Positions 35,798-44,895 of a stretch of DNA of 64,000 bases are shown here, one piece after another. How positions within the stretch are numbered: the stretch's first letter is position 1; each line of letters opens with the position of its first letter. A program made the position numbers and the translations under genes. The stretch spans positions 265,462-329,461 of the forward strand of contig JAVSMW010000005.1 of NCBI GenBank assembly GCA_032027005.1, written 5' to 3'. The notes beneath the pieces are model-generated. The model had not been told where the DNA came from, ran no database searches, and was given only the letters and a program-made list of their open reading frames with translations. Origin of the DNA: JAVSMW01 sp032027005 (GTDB lineage: Bacteria; Bacillota; Thermincolia; Thermincolales; UBA2595).

Positions 35798-37285
35798 CTA
35801 TTTTAAAACAGCCACCTTACCCTCAGAGTAGAATACTTTGTTCCCCATTAGTTCGGCAACTGCCCGCAGGGGGATAAAGCTCCGGCCGTTCTTGATGATT
35901 ACGGGCTGATCAAGCTTTTTGTCTTCTTTCTTGCCATTTTTTACAACAACGTCGCTGTTTACAACCAGTTCAATTTTATTTCCGTTTCCTTCGATGATAA
36001 CAGTTTTTGTCTCAGCAATCCAATTTACAGTCAAGCCAAGGGCTTCAGCAATAAAGCGGGTCGGCACCAATGTACGGTTTGATTTTGCATCCACATATGA
36101 TGCTACATCCACTGATTTCTTGCCGCCATTTACGGTGAGTTCTTTTGTGCCGATTGTAAAATTCACTCCATCGAGTTTGGCTAGAATCTGTAACACATTG
36201 AACGAATGCAGTTGTGCTTGGGCAATATTTCCCGCTGCTACCGCTTCAAAATACAGCTGGCCGTGCTTGGTAATTTCCGTATAAGCCTCTGCACCTAACT
36301 TGTTTTTGATAAATATCTCCTGAGCAGCGACAAACATATTGCCTTCCATTGCAGTAATGCGCGCTTTGGCGAGATCGCCGGCAGTTGCACTAACTATTGT
36401 TTTCTCCACATAACCGGAAATCTTACCGTTCATCGCTTTAATGAAAGCCTTCGTTATGTCTTCATAGTTAATCTTTGTTGGATCACCACTGCCAAGAGCC
36501 TTATCTACATATTCAGCGTCAGCCGCGCTGCCACCCTTCAGGGAGTTGAAAATCGGCATATAGAAGAAGTATCCTTCTGTGATAGCGGTAAGGTTCTTTT
36601 GGACATCTTTTTCCTGGGGTATTTTTTCAGCATAACTCGTGATGGCTAGAACAAAAACCTTGATTACTGTTTTATCAAGCATTTGACGTGTTTCATTGTA
36701 AGTTTGTACGTCTTTATCAGCAACAGCTTTTTGCAGGCGTGGTATAACCACTGTATCCATTAAATCTTTCGTACCGGTATTGAATTTAGTGTCACGCTTT
36801 TCGGCTGTCCCGCGAAGAGAACCTTTATAAAGTTCAAGGGCCTGATCAAGGGCAGCCATGGCTTCATCTGTTTTATTGGCAGCTAAAGCCGCCGGCACCA
36901 CTGTTTTCGTAAAGTTGGTTATTTCATTATAGAAAAACCACTGCAGCCCTTTATCCACGGCTTGCTTTGCCTGGCCGGCAGTCATTTGTCCTTTGATCGC
37001 CGCATCCAACACAAAAATTATTTTCTGGTCTATCTCAGCGTTACTTGTGACAACATCTTTTTGCAGAGTTTCAGTATACTTCTTCTTTATATCATCAAGA
37101 GTTAGGTCTTTATTGTCAAACATAGCTTTCAGTTCATTAAAGGTTTTAAGTTGATCTTTTTGTTTACCGGTATCGGACGTAATGGTAAATGGTTCACCTG
37201 TAGCTCCAAATGCCGGCAGTGCGATAAATAAGCCTAATACAAATATCAAACTTAGTAGTAGACCGGCTTTTATTTTCAATTTCAT
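35798..37285 (-). CDS. Secreted helical protein with copper-amine-oxidase-like stalk domain
   Basis: A 495-residue exported protein. The signal peptide ends near residue 28 (ALPAFGA). Residues about 40-370 are mostly helical and rich in Lys and acidic residues, with hints of internal repetition. The C-terminus is the copper-amine-oxidase N-terminal-like stalk domain (about 375-495, with RTLVPTRFIAEALGL and RSFIPLRAVAELMG). Such stalks usually hold domains at the Gram-positive surface and bind no copper. Located just before FTR1, the helical part may bind or deliver iron, a role inferred from position only. ATG 37285 has AAAGGAG. Confidence 0.75.
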   Translation of the reverse strand: MKLKIKAGLLLSLIFVLGLFIALPAFGATGEPFTITSDTGKQKDQLKTFNELKAMFDNKDLTLDDIKKKYTETLQKDVVTSNAEIDQKIIFVLDAAIKGQMTAGQAKQAVDKGLQWFFYNEITNFTKTVVPAALAANKTDEAMAALDQALELYKGSLRGTAEKRDTKFNTGTKDLMDTVVIPRLQKAVADKDVQTYNETRQMLDKTVIKVFVLAITSYAEKIPQEKDVQKNLTAITEGYFFYMPIFNSLKGGSAADAEYVDKALGSGDPTKINYEDITKAFIKAMNGKISGYVEKTIVSATAGDLAKARITAMEGNMFVAAQEIFIKNKLGAEAYTEITKHGQLYFEAVAAGNIAQAQLHSFNVLQILAKLDGVNFTIGTKELTVNGGKKSVDVASYVDAKSNRTLVPTRFIAEALGLTVNWIAETKTVIIEGNGNKIELVVNSDVVVKNGKKEDKKLDQPVIIKNGRSFIPLRAVAELMGNKVFYSEGKVAVLK

Positions 37286-37332
37286 GTTTAAATCCGCTCC
37301 TTTGTTAATCAATTATTATTGGGCATATCTTG

Positions 37333-38352
37333 CTAAATGAAACCTTTTTTCTTGGCTAAAAAGACGGCACCTCCGCCTAATCCGGCAATCAGAACAATTA
37401 TTAATATACTGGTAATTGGGTTGGTTTTGTCTGTTTTCTCCATAGGAGGATGAACAATATCTGTTTTTTCCGAAGTTTCGCCTGCACCAGGCAGTGACTC
37501 CTTAGAACTTTGTTCTGAATTTGCAGGTGGGTTAACTGCTTCATTTTGGTTGTCAGTTTCCGGCGGATTATTGGCAGGTGATATTGTGGCTGATTCTGAT
37601 TCTTTTCCTTGCGAATCAGCTGTGGTTTGTTCCGTACTGGGTGCTGTCTGTTCGGTTTTATTCTCCTGGTTTGCAACTTCCTGGGCGTTCTTGACAGGAA
37701 GCGAATTCGCAGGCGTGGACTCCGGCGGATTATTTTTCTGTGTTTTTACCGCCGCTTTATACGGAAATAACGGTCGTACGGTTTCTAATATGTATGATGT
37801 CTGCTTTTTAAGTTCTTCCGGCTGTATTGGCTTTTGCCCGACCCCGAACAACCCGGGATTTCCAATCGCTTCAAGAGCGCTGTCAAAAGCCTTTTGCAGG
37901 GCTGTTATTTCCTTAGGTATTTTTTGTTCCACATATGGCTGAAGAACATCAAAAGTCCCTTTGGCTTTGGCTAACAAAAGTTTAACTTTTGCATAGTCAT
38001 TAATGTCTTTTTGCGCATAATCAAACCTTCGTTCAAGATTCATCACCAATAGTGCTTTGTAGTTTGCTATCACTGAAACCTTGTCTTTATTCTCAAAATT
38101 GACGTCAAGAGTAACTGCCACGGATTCGCCGAAATGGGAAGAAATCTCCGGTCTTCTCACCTTGTAGGCTTCAACGGCCCCGTTCCAATCCGGACTCGCC
38201 GTGTTTAATCTGGCAGTTATTATGCTAAATGTTTCTGCCAAATCTTCCTTATTGGGATCTCCGTAAGAATAAGCAAAGACACTTAAAGGGAAAGCAAAAA
38301 CACAAATTAAGGTGAAAATGATACTGATAATTAATCTTGAGTTTTTAAACAC
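37333..38352 (-). CDS. Exported, C-terminally membrane-anchored helical protein
   Basis: A 339-residue protein that I do not recognise. It has an N-terminal signal/anchor (about 8-28), a helical domain (about 30-205) and a Pro/Glu/Thr/Ser-rich spacer (about 210-305) suited to crossing the cell wall. A final transmembrane helix follows, then KKKGFI. I prefer GTG 38352, where GGAGG is well spaced, over GTG 38361, which overlaps the ribosome site. It is the first gene after a Fur-like palindrome, followed by the stalk protein and FTR1, so an extracytoplasmic part of an iron-uptake complex is plausible. Confidence 0.65.
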   Translation of the reverse strand: MFKNSRLIISIIFTLICVFAFPLSVFAYSYGDPNKEDLAETFSIITARLNTASPDWNGAVEAYKVRRPEISSHFGESVAVTLDVNFENKDKVSVIANYKALLVMNLERRFDYAQKDINDYAKVKLLLAKAKGTFDVLQPYVEQKIPKEITALQKAFDSALEAIGNPGLFGVGQKPIQPEELKKQTSYILETVRPLFPYKAAVKTQKNNPPESTPANSLPVKNAQEVANQENKTEQTAPSTEQTTADSQGKESESATISPANNPPETDNQNEAVNPPANSEQSSKESLPGAGETSEKTDIVHPPMEKTDKTNPITSILIIVLIAGLGGGAVFLAKKKGFI

Positions 38353-38472
38353 CTCCCACACCCTCCTTTAATCATGTTCAATTTACTGAGCCTATTGATT
38401 CCAAGACTATTCAACAACTAACAACGAGCAACCTTCCCTCTATTGCCCCAAACCCCCTTTCATATTAACGAG

Positions 38473-38491
38473 AATGAGAACGAATCTCATT
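38473..38491. promoter_or_regulatory. Fur-like palindrome upstream of the iron-permease genes
   Basis: AATGAGA-ACGAA-TCTCATT, perfect 7-base arms, in an AT-rich region about 120 bases upstream of the first gene of the FTR1 group. It agrees with about 10 of 14 conserved positions of the Fur 7-1-7 pattern. The functional link to iron genes supports the assignment, but another repressor is possible. Confidence 0.55.
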
Positions 38492-38542
38492 ATTACCATA
38501 TTCCTAATTATAGTAATTATTACAACTTTGTCAACGAAATTT

Positions 38543-39448
38543 TTACCATTTTGGTAAACTAATTTTATAAGGAGAAACCAGAAATACCCATAACCCCACC
38601 AGATAAGAAAAAACAAATTTAAACCCATGGCTGAGAATAGCTGCTGAATAAGCATCCTGCCAGGATACACCGACTTTTACAAGAGTAAACCCCATAATAC
38701 TTTCATAGGTGCCAATACCTCCAGGCGTAAAATGAAAGATCTGGCCTATTATTGTGGTGCTGTTTGCCCACACCCCGTCAAAAATTGAGACATCCAGTGA
38801 TAAGGCCATTGTAAGAAAAAATATGACCGAGGCTTCCAGTAACCAGCTTATTAGGCTTTGAGCAAAGATAATTATCCCATTTGTTCCCGCAAAAGCCGTT
38901 TTTATTATTTTTAAATGTTTGCCAAGATAATAGAATTTCCTGATTCCCGTAAATATGCACAAAAGCAATACCACAAATAATATAAACAGAATGGTCACTA
39001 GTACAGACCATCTCAAGGTCACCGGTATTCCGAGCAAAACTGTTCCGACTCCGGCGATAAAACCCAAAATTACTATATCAACAATTCTTACAAAAATAAC
39101 TGAGTTCAATACTTCATCCCAGGTCATTTTTCCTTTTTTGGCAAGGTATCCCACCCGCACAGCATCACCGGCTTTTATCGGCAGAAGATGGTTAGCAAGC
39201 AGGCTGTAAAACAATGCATAAAGGTATAAGCTGAATGATATATCTTTATTTAAATACCTCTGCCAGGCTAACGCCCTGAATCCGAAAGCCAAACCGTAAC
39301 CAATAGTCATAGCCAATAAATAAAAAGGCTTATCTAATATTGTCAAGATTTGCTCCTTTAAAAAGGCCCAGTCAAAAAAACGCCGGCTTAATAAAACAAA
39401 AACTATAAAGAAGACAAAACCAACTAATTTGATAACAACTTTTTTCAT
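38543..39448 (-). CDS. YbhN/UPF0104 family membrane protein (LPG-synthase TM-like)
   Basis: A 301-residue polytopic protein with about eight helices, related to the membrane (flippase) part of lysyl-phosphatidylglycerol synthase. Landmarks are LLANHLLPIKAGDAVRVGYLAKKGK and FHFTPGGIGTYE. These proteins are often found with lipid-linked sugar enzymes and are thought to move or modify lipids; the specific function is unknown. ATG 39448 has AGGGGT. It starts the leftward block that continues through FTR1 to the glycosyltransferases, and a good Fur-box match lies upstream. Confidence 0.8.
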   Translation of the reverse strand: MKKVVIKLVGFVFFIVFVLLSRRFFDWAFLKEQILTILDKPFYLLAMTIGYGLAFGFRALAWQRYLNKDISFSLYLYALFYSLLANHLLPIKAGDAVRVGYLAKKGKMTWDEVLNSVIFVRIVDIVILGFIAGVGTVLLGIPVTLRWSVLVTILFILFVVLLLCIFTGIRKFYYLGKHLKIIKTAFAGTNGIIIFAQSLISWLLEASVIFFLTMALSLDVSIFDGVWANSTTIIGQIFHFTPGGIGTYESIMGFTLVKVGVSWQDAYSAAILSHGFKFVFSYLVGLWVFLVSPYKISLPKW

Positions 39449-39609
39449 TTTACCCCTGTCGTACTTACATACATCCTTGATAGATTTTTAAAACCAAAAA
39501 TCGTTGATATCAGTATTGATATCCATTTTCAATTATCACGGAAAAAATTTGCTGCTCTGATCAGTGCAGCCAGTATTTCAAAAATCTCACATCTTAATAA
39601 TATGTGATT

Positions 39610-39624
39610 TGAGAATGATTGTCA
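39610..39624. promoter_or_regulatory. Fur-box match upstream of the ybhN-like gene
   Basis: TGAGAATGATTGTCA matches the 7-1-7 Fur consensus TGATAATnATTATCA in 12 of 14 defined positions. It lies about 160 bases upstream of the ybhN-like start and is the better of the two Fur-like sites bracketing the beginning of the iron/glycan block. Confidence 0.6.
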
Positions 39625-39759
39625 AAATTATTTCAAAATTGCCCTATAGAAGCCGGCACTTAAAATTGACGGATTTTGTTAACTAAGAGAGGCTTCACTT
39701 ATTCCTCCCCTATCTATTGTTAACGCACGTTGGATGACGGGCTTTGTGTACTAAAAAAA

Positions 39760-39786
39760 CCCCCCCGAGACATTTGCCCGAGGGGT
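39760..39786 (-). terminator. Intrinsic terminator after pckG
   Basis: A GC-rich hairpin reading leftward from CCCCTCGGG to the C/G-rich partner, followed by a run of seven T. It lies directly after the pckG stop. Confidence 0.8.
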
Positions 39787-39792
39787 GTAAAA

Positions 39793-41595
39793 TCAAATTT
39801 CCTGATATTTTAGCAGCCTTTTTTCCAATGCGTCCAGTTGTGCTTTCATTTCTGCAGGGAGCCGGTCAAAAGATTTAGCATAATACTTTTTGATAGAGTC
39901 GACTTCCTGTAACCACTGCTCTTTATCAACCTTCAGCAGTTCTGCCAGATCGGCCTCGCTGATATCAAGATTTATGTTGTCAATAGCGTCAGGGGCAGGC
40001 ATAAAACCTATCGGTGTCTCTAAGGCCCGACCTTCACCTGACACTCTTTCCAGGACCCATTTCAGGACGCGGCAGTTTTCGCCAAACCCTGGCCACAGCC
40101 ACCTGCCATTGGCAGCCTTGCGGAACCAATTTACATAAAATATCTTAGGCAATTTTTTGTTCTCTGTCATCCTGCCAATATTAATCCAATGCTGCAGATA
40201 ATCACCACCATTGTAACCGATAAAAGGCAGCATGGCAAAGGGGTCACGCCGGACTTGCCCGATTTTGTCCGAGATTGCTGCACTGGTGATTTCAGAACCA
40301 AGGATTGAGCCCATGAATATCCCATGATTCCAGCTAAAACTCTCATGCACCAGCGGAATAGTCCCCGGCCGGCGCCCTCCGAACAGAATTGCTGAGATTG
40401 GCACACCTTCCGGATTCTCCCACTCCGGAGCTATTACCGGACACTGACTGGCAGGGGCGGTGAAACGGGAATTCGGGTGCGCTGCAGGAGTTTTTTGGGC
40501 AGGAGTCCAGTCATTACCCTGCCAGTCTATGAGATGCTCAGGAGCGTCATAACCGATACCCTCCCACCAAACATCGCCGTCATCAGTTAAGGCGACATTG
40601 GTGAAGATAGTATTCTTTCTGATGCTTTGCATTGCATTATAATTGGACACGGCAGAAGTCCCCGGCGCCACACCAAAAAAGCCGGCTTCCGGGTTAATGG
40701 CATAAAGGCGTCCATCTTCACCGAATTTCATCCAGGCTATGTCATCACCTATTACTTCCACTTTCCAACCGGGAATCGTCGGGATATGCATCGCCAGATT
40801 AGTCTTGCCTGTGGCACTGGGGAAGGCCCCGGCAACATATTTCTTATTGCCGGCAGGGTCAGTGACCCCGAGAATCAGCATATGTTCTGCCAGCCACCCT
40901 TCATCCCTGGCCAGTACGGAAGCGATGCGCAGGGCATAACACTTTTTGCCTAAAAGCGCATTTCCGCCATAGCCGGAGCCGTAGGACCAGATCATCCGTT
41001 CCTCTGGGAAGTGGCTGATATATTTTTGTTCAATTGGCGCACAAGACCAGGTTGAATCCTTTTGCCCTTCGGCAAGAGGTACTCCCACAGAGTGCAGGCA
41101 CTTTACAAATTCACCGTCTTCACCAAGGAAATCAAGGACTTCCTTGCCCATCCGGGTCATGATGCGCATGTTTACTACTACATAGGGGCTGTCTGTCAAT
41201 TCTACACCAATTTTTGAAATTGGTGAACCAATTGGGCCCATGGAATAGGGAATCACATACATAGTGCGCCCCTTCATGCTGCCCCTGTATAATTGGCTCA
41301 TTATTTCCTTAAGCAGTTCCGGGTCTATCCAGTTATTAGTTGGGCCTGCATCTTCTTTCTTTCTTGAAGCAATGAAAGTTCTCTCTTCTATCCGGGCCAC
41401 ATCTGACGGATCACTTCGGAACAAATAACATCCGGGACGCTTTTCAGGATTCAGCGGTACTGCCATGCCTGATTCAACCATTTCCTGTAACAGACGGTCA
41501 TTTTCTTCCGGTGAACCGTCACACCAGTAAATTCTGTCAGGTTGACACAGGTTTGTAACATCATCTATCCATTCCAAAAGTTTTTTGTGTGCCAT
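39793..41595 (-). CDS. pckG: Phosphoenolpyruvate carboxykinase (GTP)
   Basis: A 600-residue GTP-dependent enzyme that interconverts oxaloacetate and phosphoenolpyruvate. It has the P-loop GAFPSATGKTNLAM, the metal site region VIGDDIAWMKFGEDG, and the substrate loop RGSMKGRTMYVIPYSMGP. Length is standard. ATG 41595 follows a GGGGGATTTAGAG ribosome site. It is monocistronic. A TTGTCCTAA sequence about 120 bases upstream (41716) resembles the half-site of the palindrome before the octaheme cytochrome gene, possibly by chance. Confidence 0.95.
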   Translation of the reverse strand: MAHKKLLEWIDDVTNLCQPDRIYWCDGSPEENDRLLQEMVESGMAVPLNPEKRPGCYLFRSDPSDVARIEERTFIASRKKEDAGPTNNWIDPELLKEIMSQLYRGSMKGRTMYVIPYSMGPIGSPISKIGVELTDSPYVVVNMRIMTRMGKEVLDFLGEDGEFVKCLHSVGVPLAEGQKDSTWSCAPIEQKYISHFPEERMIWSYGSGYGGNALLGKKCYALRIASVLARDEGWLAEHMLILGVTDPAGNKKYVAGAFPSATGKTNLAMHIPTIPGWKVEVIGDDIAWMKFGEDGRLYAINPEAGFFGVAPGTSAVSNYNAMQSIRKNTIFTNVALTDDGDVWWEGIGYDAPEHLIDWQGNDWTPAQKTPAAHPNSRFTAPASQCPVIAPEWENPEGVPISAILFGGRRPGTIPLVHESFSWNHGIFMGSILGSEITSAAISDKIGQVRRDPFAMLPFIGYNGGDYLQHWINIGRMTENKKLPKIFYVNWFRKAANGRWLWPGFGENCRVLKWVLERVSGEGRALETPIGFMPAPDAIDNINLDISEADLAELLKVDKEQWLQEVDSIKKYYAKSFDRLPAEMKAQLDALEKRLLKYQEI

Positions 41596-41821
41596 CTCTA
41601 AATCCCCCAGAAAACAAAGAAAAACTGTTGTTTTTGCATTGTATATATATTGTATTTTGTATTCTGTATTTGCGGGCCTAACCTTCGGGCTCTATTATAC
41701 CAGATTACTGATAAATTGTCCTAAGAATCATGGCAAATTTTTTGTACACTCCGTCAAAAAAGATGACCCCGGTTGAACCTCGGAGTCATCTTTTAAGCCA
41801 TTCGGAAAGGCCAGCTATAGG

Positions 41822-44179
41822 TTAGTTAGTTGTAATTGTCACGGTCTTGGTATTTCCATTCCAACCAACTTTGGCCCCCAAAGCCTCACTCACAAACCTG
41901 ACAGGTACCATTGTCCTGCCCGGAGGCAGTGATACGGCTGCAGTATCCATTGCCTTGTTGGCATCATTGATGGTAAATATTTTTTTGTCTATCGACAACT
42001 TAACAGTCTTTTTACCGTCAGTAACGGTAACTATACTCTCCTTGCTGTCCCAGTCAACATTATAATTCAACGCTTCAGAGATGAATCTGACTGGTACCAT
42101 AGTCCTTTCATTGCCATTAATAAACGGCGATACATCACTATCAATCTTAACCCCATTTACCAAGATTGTAACATTTTCTGAAACAATTTTGGAATCTCTT
42201 GGGTCAACCGTTGGGATTTTTTTCTGATGGCAGGCAGCGCAGGTGCTGGTGTATGGAACTGGCATCGGTGCTCTAAATTTGTCAGGCACAGCGAATGAAT
42301 GCGAGGTAATGTCGCCGTGGAGATAATCACCAGTCTGATTTAGACCGGCACCACTATTCGCAGTCTTGACATTGTGGCAATCGATACATTTCGCATTACC
42401 CATGTTGAAGCCGGTTTTTTGTATCTGATGCTGATCCAGCTTTTTGTTAGTATGGCAGGATAGGCACAAGCTGTTGTCGGAAACGCCCGTGAGCTGATGA
42501 CGGTCCTTGCCAGGCGCATGAAGGTCATGGCACGATGAACAGGTCAACAACTTTGATCCGTTCCGATACTTGCTTGACTGGATAAAATCAGTATACTGCT
42601 GGTGATGTGACTTCGAAAACAGTTCATCATCCCACTGGTCACTTCTGTCAGAGTCATTGCGTGAAGTGTTCTGGGCCAGGAAGTCGGCCCGGCTGGTCCC
42701 GGCCACCATCATTTTGTTCTCGCCATTGAGCGGTGAGTCCTTTTTAATTCCAAAGGAATCGTTACCTTGAGGACGGCTGTGGCACTGGGCACAGATCACA
42801 GTTTCCCGCTCTGGTGTTAGGTTCTGAGGAGTAACAATGGATTTACCTCTGCCACCGGCTTTTACGTGTTCGGAGCCTGGTCCATGGCAGGTTTCACAGC
42901 CAATGTTTAGTTCCTGCTTAATTCCAGTCACCGGGTGTACCTCACCATTGGGATCAGCTACACCTGAAGCCATAAATTCGCCAGCTGCATTTTTAGTTAC
43001 GCTGTAACCATTAAAGTGACAGGTTGCACACTGTACGTCAACTGCGTTGTTATTGGCAGGCTGTTTTTTGAACACTGGAGTTCCAGTGGGATCATTAATC
43101 CACCAATCCATATGGTAATCACGCCACTGCTTCCTGACGCGGTCCTTGGAAGCTTCGTCACCCCTGGAATTGTACTGCAGCGGGAGTACATGAATGCTGT
43201 TACCGGCTGTGGTCATGTATCGCTGCTTATATATACCGCCGCCATAAGTAAGACTGACCTCTTTTGTGAAGGGACTGCCGGGGTCCGATGGATTCTTCAC
43301 GTTTGTGAAGGTCATTTTATATTTGCCATCAGTATCCTTGAATAACTTCACAGTAGCCCATACATTCCCAAGTTTCCCGGTAGGGTCCGGATTTGTTTCA
43401 GAAGTCTTGAATTTGTCGAATTTACGCTTCGCATCGTAGTCGTAGAAATAGACTGTAGTTCCTGCTGAGGTAAATTCCTTTTCATATGCTGGCATCATGT
43501 TGTACTCAGCATCATCAGCGTCAAACTTGCTCAAGTCTTGCAGACCGCTGGGTGCTCCTGGCGCCATAAAACCGTTCTTATGCGCCGTTTTCTTAAAGTC
43601 TGATTTTTCGTTATGGCAGGTAAGACATGCACTACTGCCAACAAAGGTCGCTGCGGCTGAAGGCTTCGTTGATACTTTAACCTCAACCACCTTTCCCGTT
43701 AAGGAAGCACCGGTTACAGATGCCCGGGTGAGGCTACCGCCGGGTAGATGATCAGCGTCTCCGTTAGCCGGTTTTACGTAGATAAAGAACTTCTTGTTAG
43801 CACCTAAGCTAGCAATCTCTGCCTTCCCCTCGGCATTGGTAACTCCCTTTAGGTAAGTCGAAACACCGCCCCCGGCCGGAGTAAAGTTGCCGTTTATTAA
43901 ATCTTCAAGGGGCTCATCCACGGTAAGGGCCTCGGCAGAAAAATTACCGTACACCTTTTCATCACGGGAAATTGGCACAGCGGCGAGAGCTTCCACATCA
44001 GCCGCAGGAATTGCAAAGACTGTGGCCCCAACCAAAGGTTCCCCAGAGGTATCCTTCACAGAAAAAATTGCAGCCGAATTGGAACCCGCTGTAACAACCG
44101 ATTTAGAACTCCACCCCGCCGCAACAACTAAAGCCACTACGGTGAGTGCTAACGAAACCAAAAGTGCTTTTCTGTTCAA
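41822..44179 (-). CDS. Secreted octaheme c-type cytochrome with C-terminal stalk domain
   Basis: A 785-residue exported cytochrome. A signal peptide or anchor (about 7-24) precedes an Ig-like region (about 35-165). Eight CxxCH motifs then run from about 185 to 650: CLTCH, CATCH, CETCH, CAQCH, CSSCH, CLSCH, CIDCH and CAACH. The C-terminal 110 residues form a copper-amine-oxidase-like stalk domain with two RTMVPVRF repeats. The arrangement of clustered hemes with GCETCHGPGSEH resembles NrfA/OTR-related octaheme families. The start is TTG 44179 after a G-rich site. It may be a surface electron conduit or reductase; the substrate is unknown. Confidence 0.85.
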   Translation of the reverse strand: MNRKALLVSLALTVVALVVAAGWSSKSVVTAGSNSAAIFSVKDTSGEPLVGATVFAIPAADVEALAAVPISRDEKVYGNFSAEALTVDEPLEDLINGNFTPAGGGVSTYLKGVTNAEGKAEIASLGANKKFFIYVKPANGDADHLPGGSLTRASVTGASLTGKVVEVKVSTKPSAAATFVGSSACLTCHNEKSDFKKTAHKNGFMAPGAPSGLQDLSKFDADDAEYNMMPAYEKEFTSAGTTVYFYDYDAKRKFDKFKTSETNPDPTGKLGNVWATVKLFKDTDGKYKMTFTNVKNPSDPGSPFTKEVSLTYGGGIYKQRYMTTAGNSIHVLPLQYNSRGDEASKDRVRKQWRDYHMDWWINDPTGTPVFKKQPANNNAVDVQCATCHFNGYSVTKNAAGEFMASGVADPNGEVHPVTGIKQELNIGCETCHGPGSEHVKAGGRGKSIVTPQNLTPERETVICAQCHSRPQGNDSFGIKKDSPLNGENKMMVAGTSRADFLAQNTSRNDSDRSDQWDDELFSKSHHQQYTDFIQSSKYRNGSKLLTCSSCHDLHAPGKDRHQLTGVSDNSLCLSCHTNKKLDQHQIQKTGFNMGNAKCIDCHNVKTANSGAGLNQTGDYLHGDITSHSFAVPDKFRAPMPVPYTSTCAACHQKKIPTVDPRDSKIVSENVTILVNGVKIDSDVSPFINGNERTMVPVRFISEALNYNVDWDSKESIVTVTDGKKTVKLSIDKKIFTINDANKAMDTAAVSLPPGRTMVPVRFVSEALGAKVGWNGNTKTVTITTN

Positions 44180-44426
44180 TTTGTTCCCCCCCTAATAATC
44201 CATAGAACTGTCTTGCTTAGTGAAAAAACACGCAAAAAAGGACCCGTACTTTTTTCTAAAATCACCTCCAGATAAAAGCACTTTACCCACACCTATGTGG
44301 ACATTTGGAAAAAATTAAAGTTTTAAACTGGCATGGCTGGGCTTGATATCACTACTTCACTATGCCTTCCCACCTAAATTGTAATATTTTTTACTCGCTT
44401 TAACATGTTGTCACCCGTAATTAAAA

Positions 44427-44443
44427 TAGGACATATTGTCCTA
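44427..44443. promoter_or_regulatory. Palindrome upstream of the octaheme cytochrome gene
   Basis: TAGGACA-TAT-TGTCCTA has perfect 7-base arms and lies about 250 bases before the cytochrome start. A single half-site TTGTCCTAATT recurs at 44797. The neighbouring NarL-type regulator is an obvious candidate ligand, though the sequence is not the Escherichia coli NarL heptamer. Confidence 0.5.
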
Positions 44444-44462
44444 ATTTGTATTTTACTAGCAC

Positions 44463-44489
44463 TACAAAAAAACAGGGAATTCCCCTGTT
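44463..44489 (-). terminator. Leftward intrinsic terminator of the kinase/regulator operon
   Basis: AACAGGG/CCCTGTT arms (one extra C) around AATT, with the leftward strand continuing TTTTTTTGTAG. It is well placed to end the transcript of the second two-component operon before the cytochrome promoter. Confidence 0.75.
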
Positions 44490-44700
44490 AAGCTTATTAT
44501 ATTTGATTTTTACCACTCCCTAGTACGTTACTCCTATCGAGGATAATCACGCTTTACCTTAGTCAGGCACTTCGTTCTAATCAGCGCCGCTTTGTCCTAT
44601 CTGCGGTCCCGAAGCCAGTACCATTCAAAACCGGTCAGTTTGTTTTTGAAAGCTATAGTCTGTTTCTTCTCGACTTCGATATTTCTATCATTTGAATTTA

Positions 44701-44734
44701 AAGCGGCAAGTCCCAATGGCCGGACTTGCCGCTT
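44701..44734. repeat. Hairpin repeat, copy 1 (AAGCGGCAAGTCC arms)
   Basis: Perfect 13-base arms AAGCGGCAAGTCC/GGACTTGCCGCTT with an 8-base loop. Copy 2 at 47081-47112 has the same arm sequence and different loop bases. The copies flank the second two-component operon. They may be terminators derived from one another or a small repeat family. Confidence 0.75.
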
Positions 44735-44895
44735 ATAAAAAAAGAAGAGTGATTTCATAATTTTATCAGGCACAGTGCAAACTTACAATCTGTATTTTGT
44801 CCTAATTATAGTAAACAAGTCCCAATATCACTTTGCTATAACTACCCTAGCAGTAGATTTGATGAAAAGATATTCCGTCTGGTTCCGGAACTTAA

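Larger units (their letters stand above)
39449..39792. other. Regulatory region between ybhN-like gene and pckG
   Basis: No gene is visible in these 344 bases. The stretch holds the Fur-like site at 39610-39624, AT-rich sequence suitable for a leftward promoter, and the pckG terminator at the right end. Confidence 0.6.
44180..44895. other. Long intergenic region before the octaheme cytochrome gene
   Basis: About 716 bases with no intact gene. It contains the operator-like palindrome at 44427, a strong leftward terminator at 44463-44489, a short frame resembling a degenerate coding remnant around 44588-44690 (minus strand, no start codon), and the repeat hairpin at 44701. The cytochrome promoter must lie between about 44200 and 44460. 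Confidence 0.5.

Noticed and set aside
41716..41724. TTGTCCTAA before pckG as a shared operator with the octaheme cytochrome
   Set aside because: It is only a half-site, such short words occur elsewhere in the window by chance (for example near 44593 and in the T-box), and pckG has no functional link.
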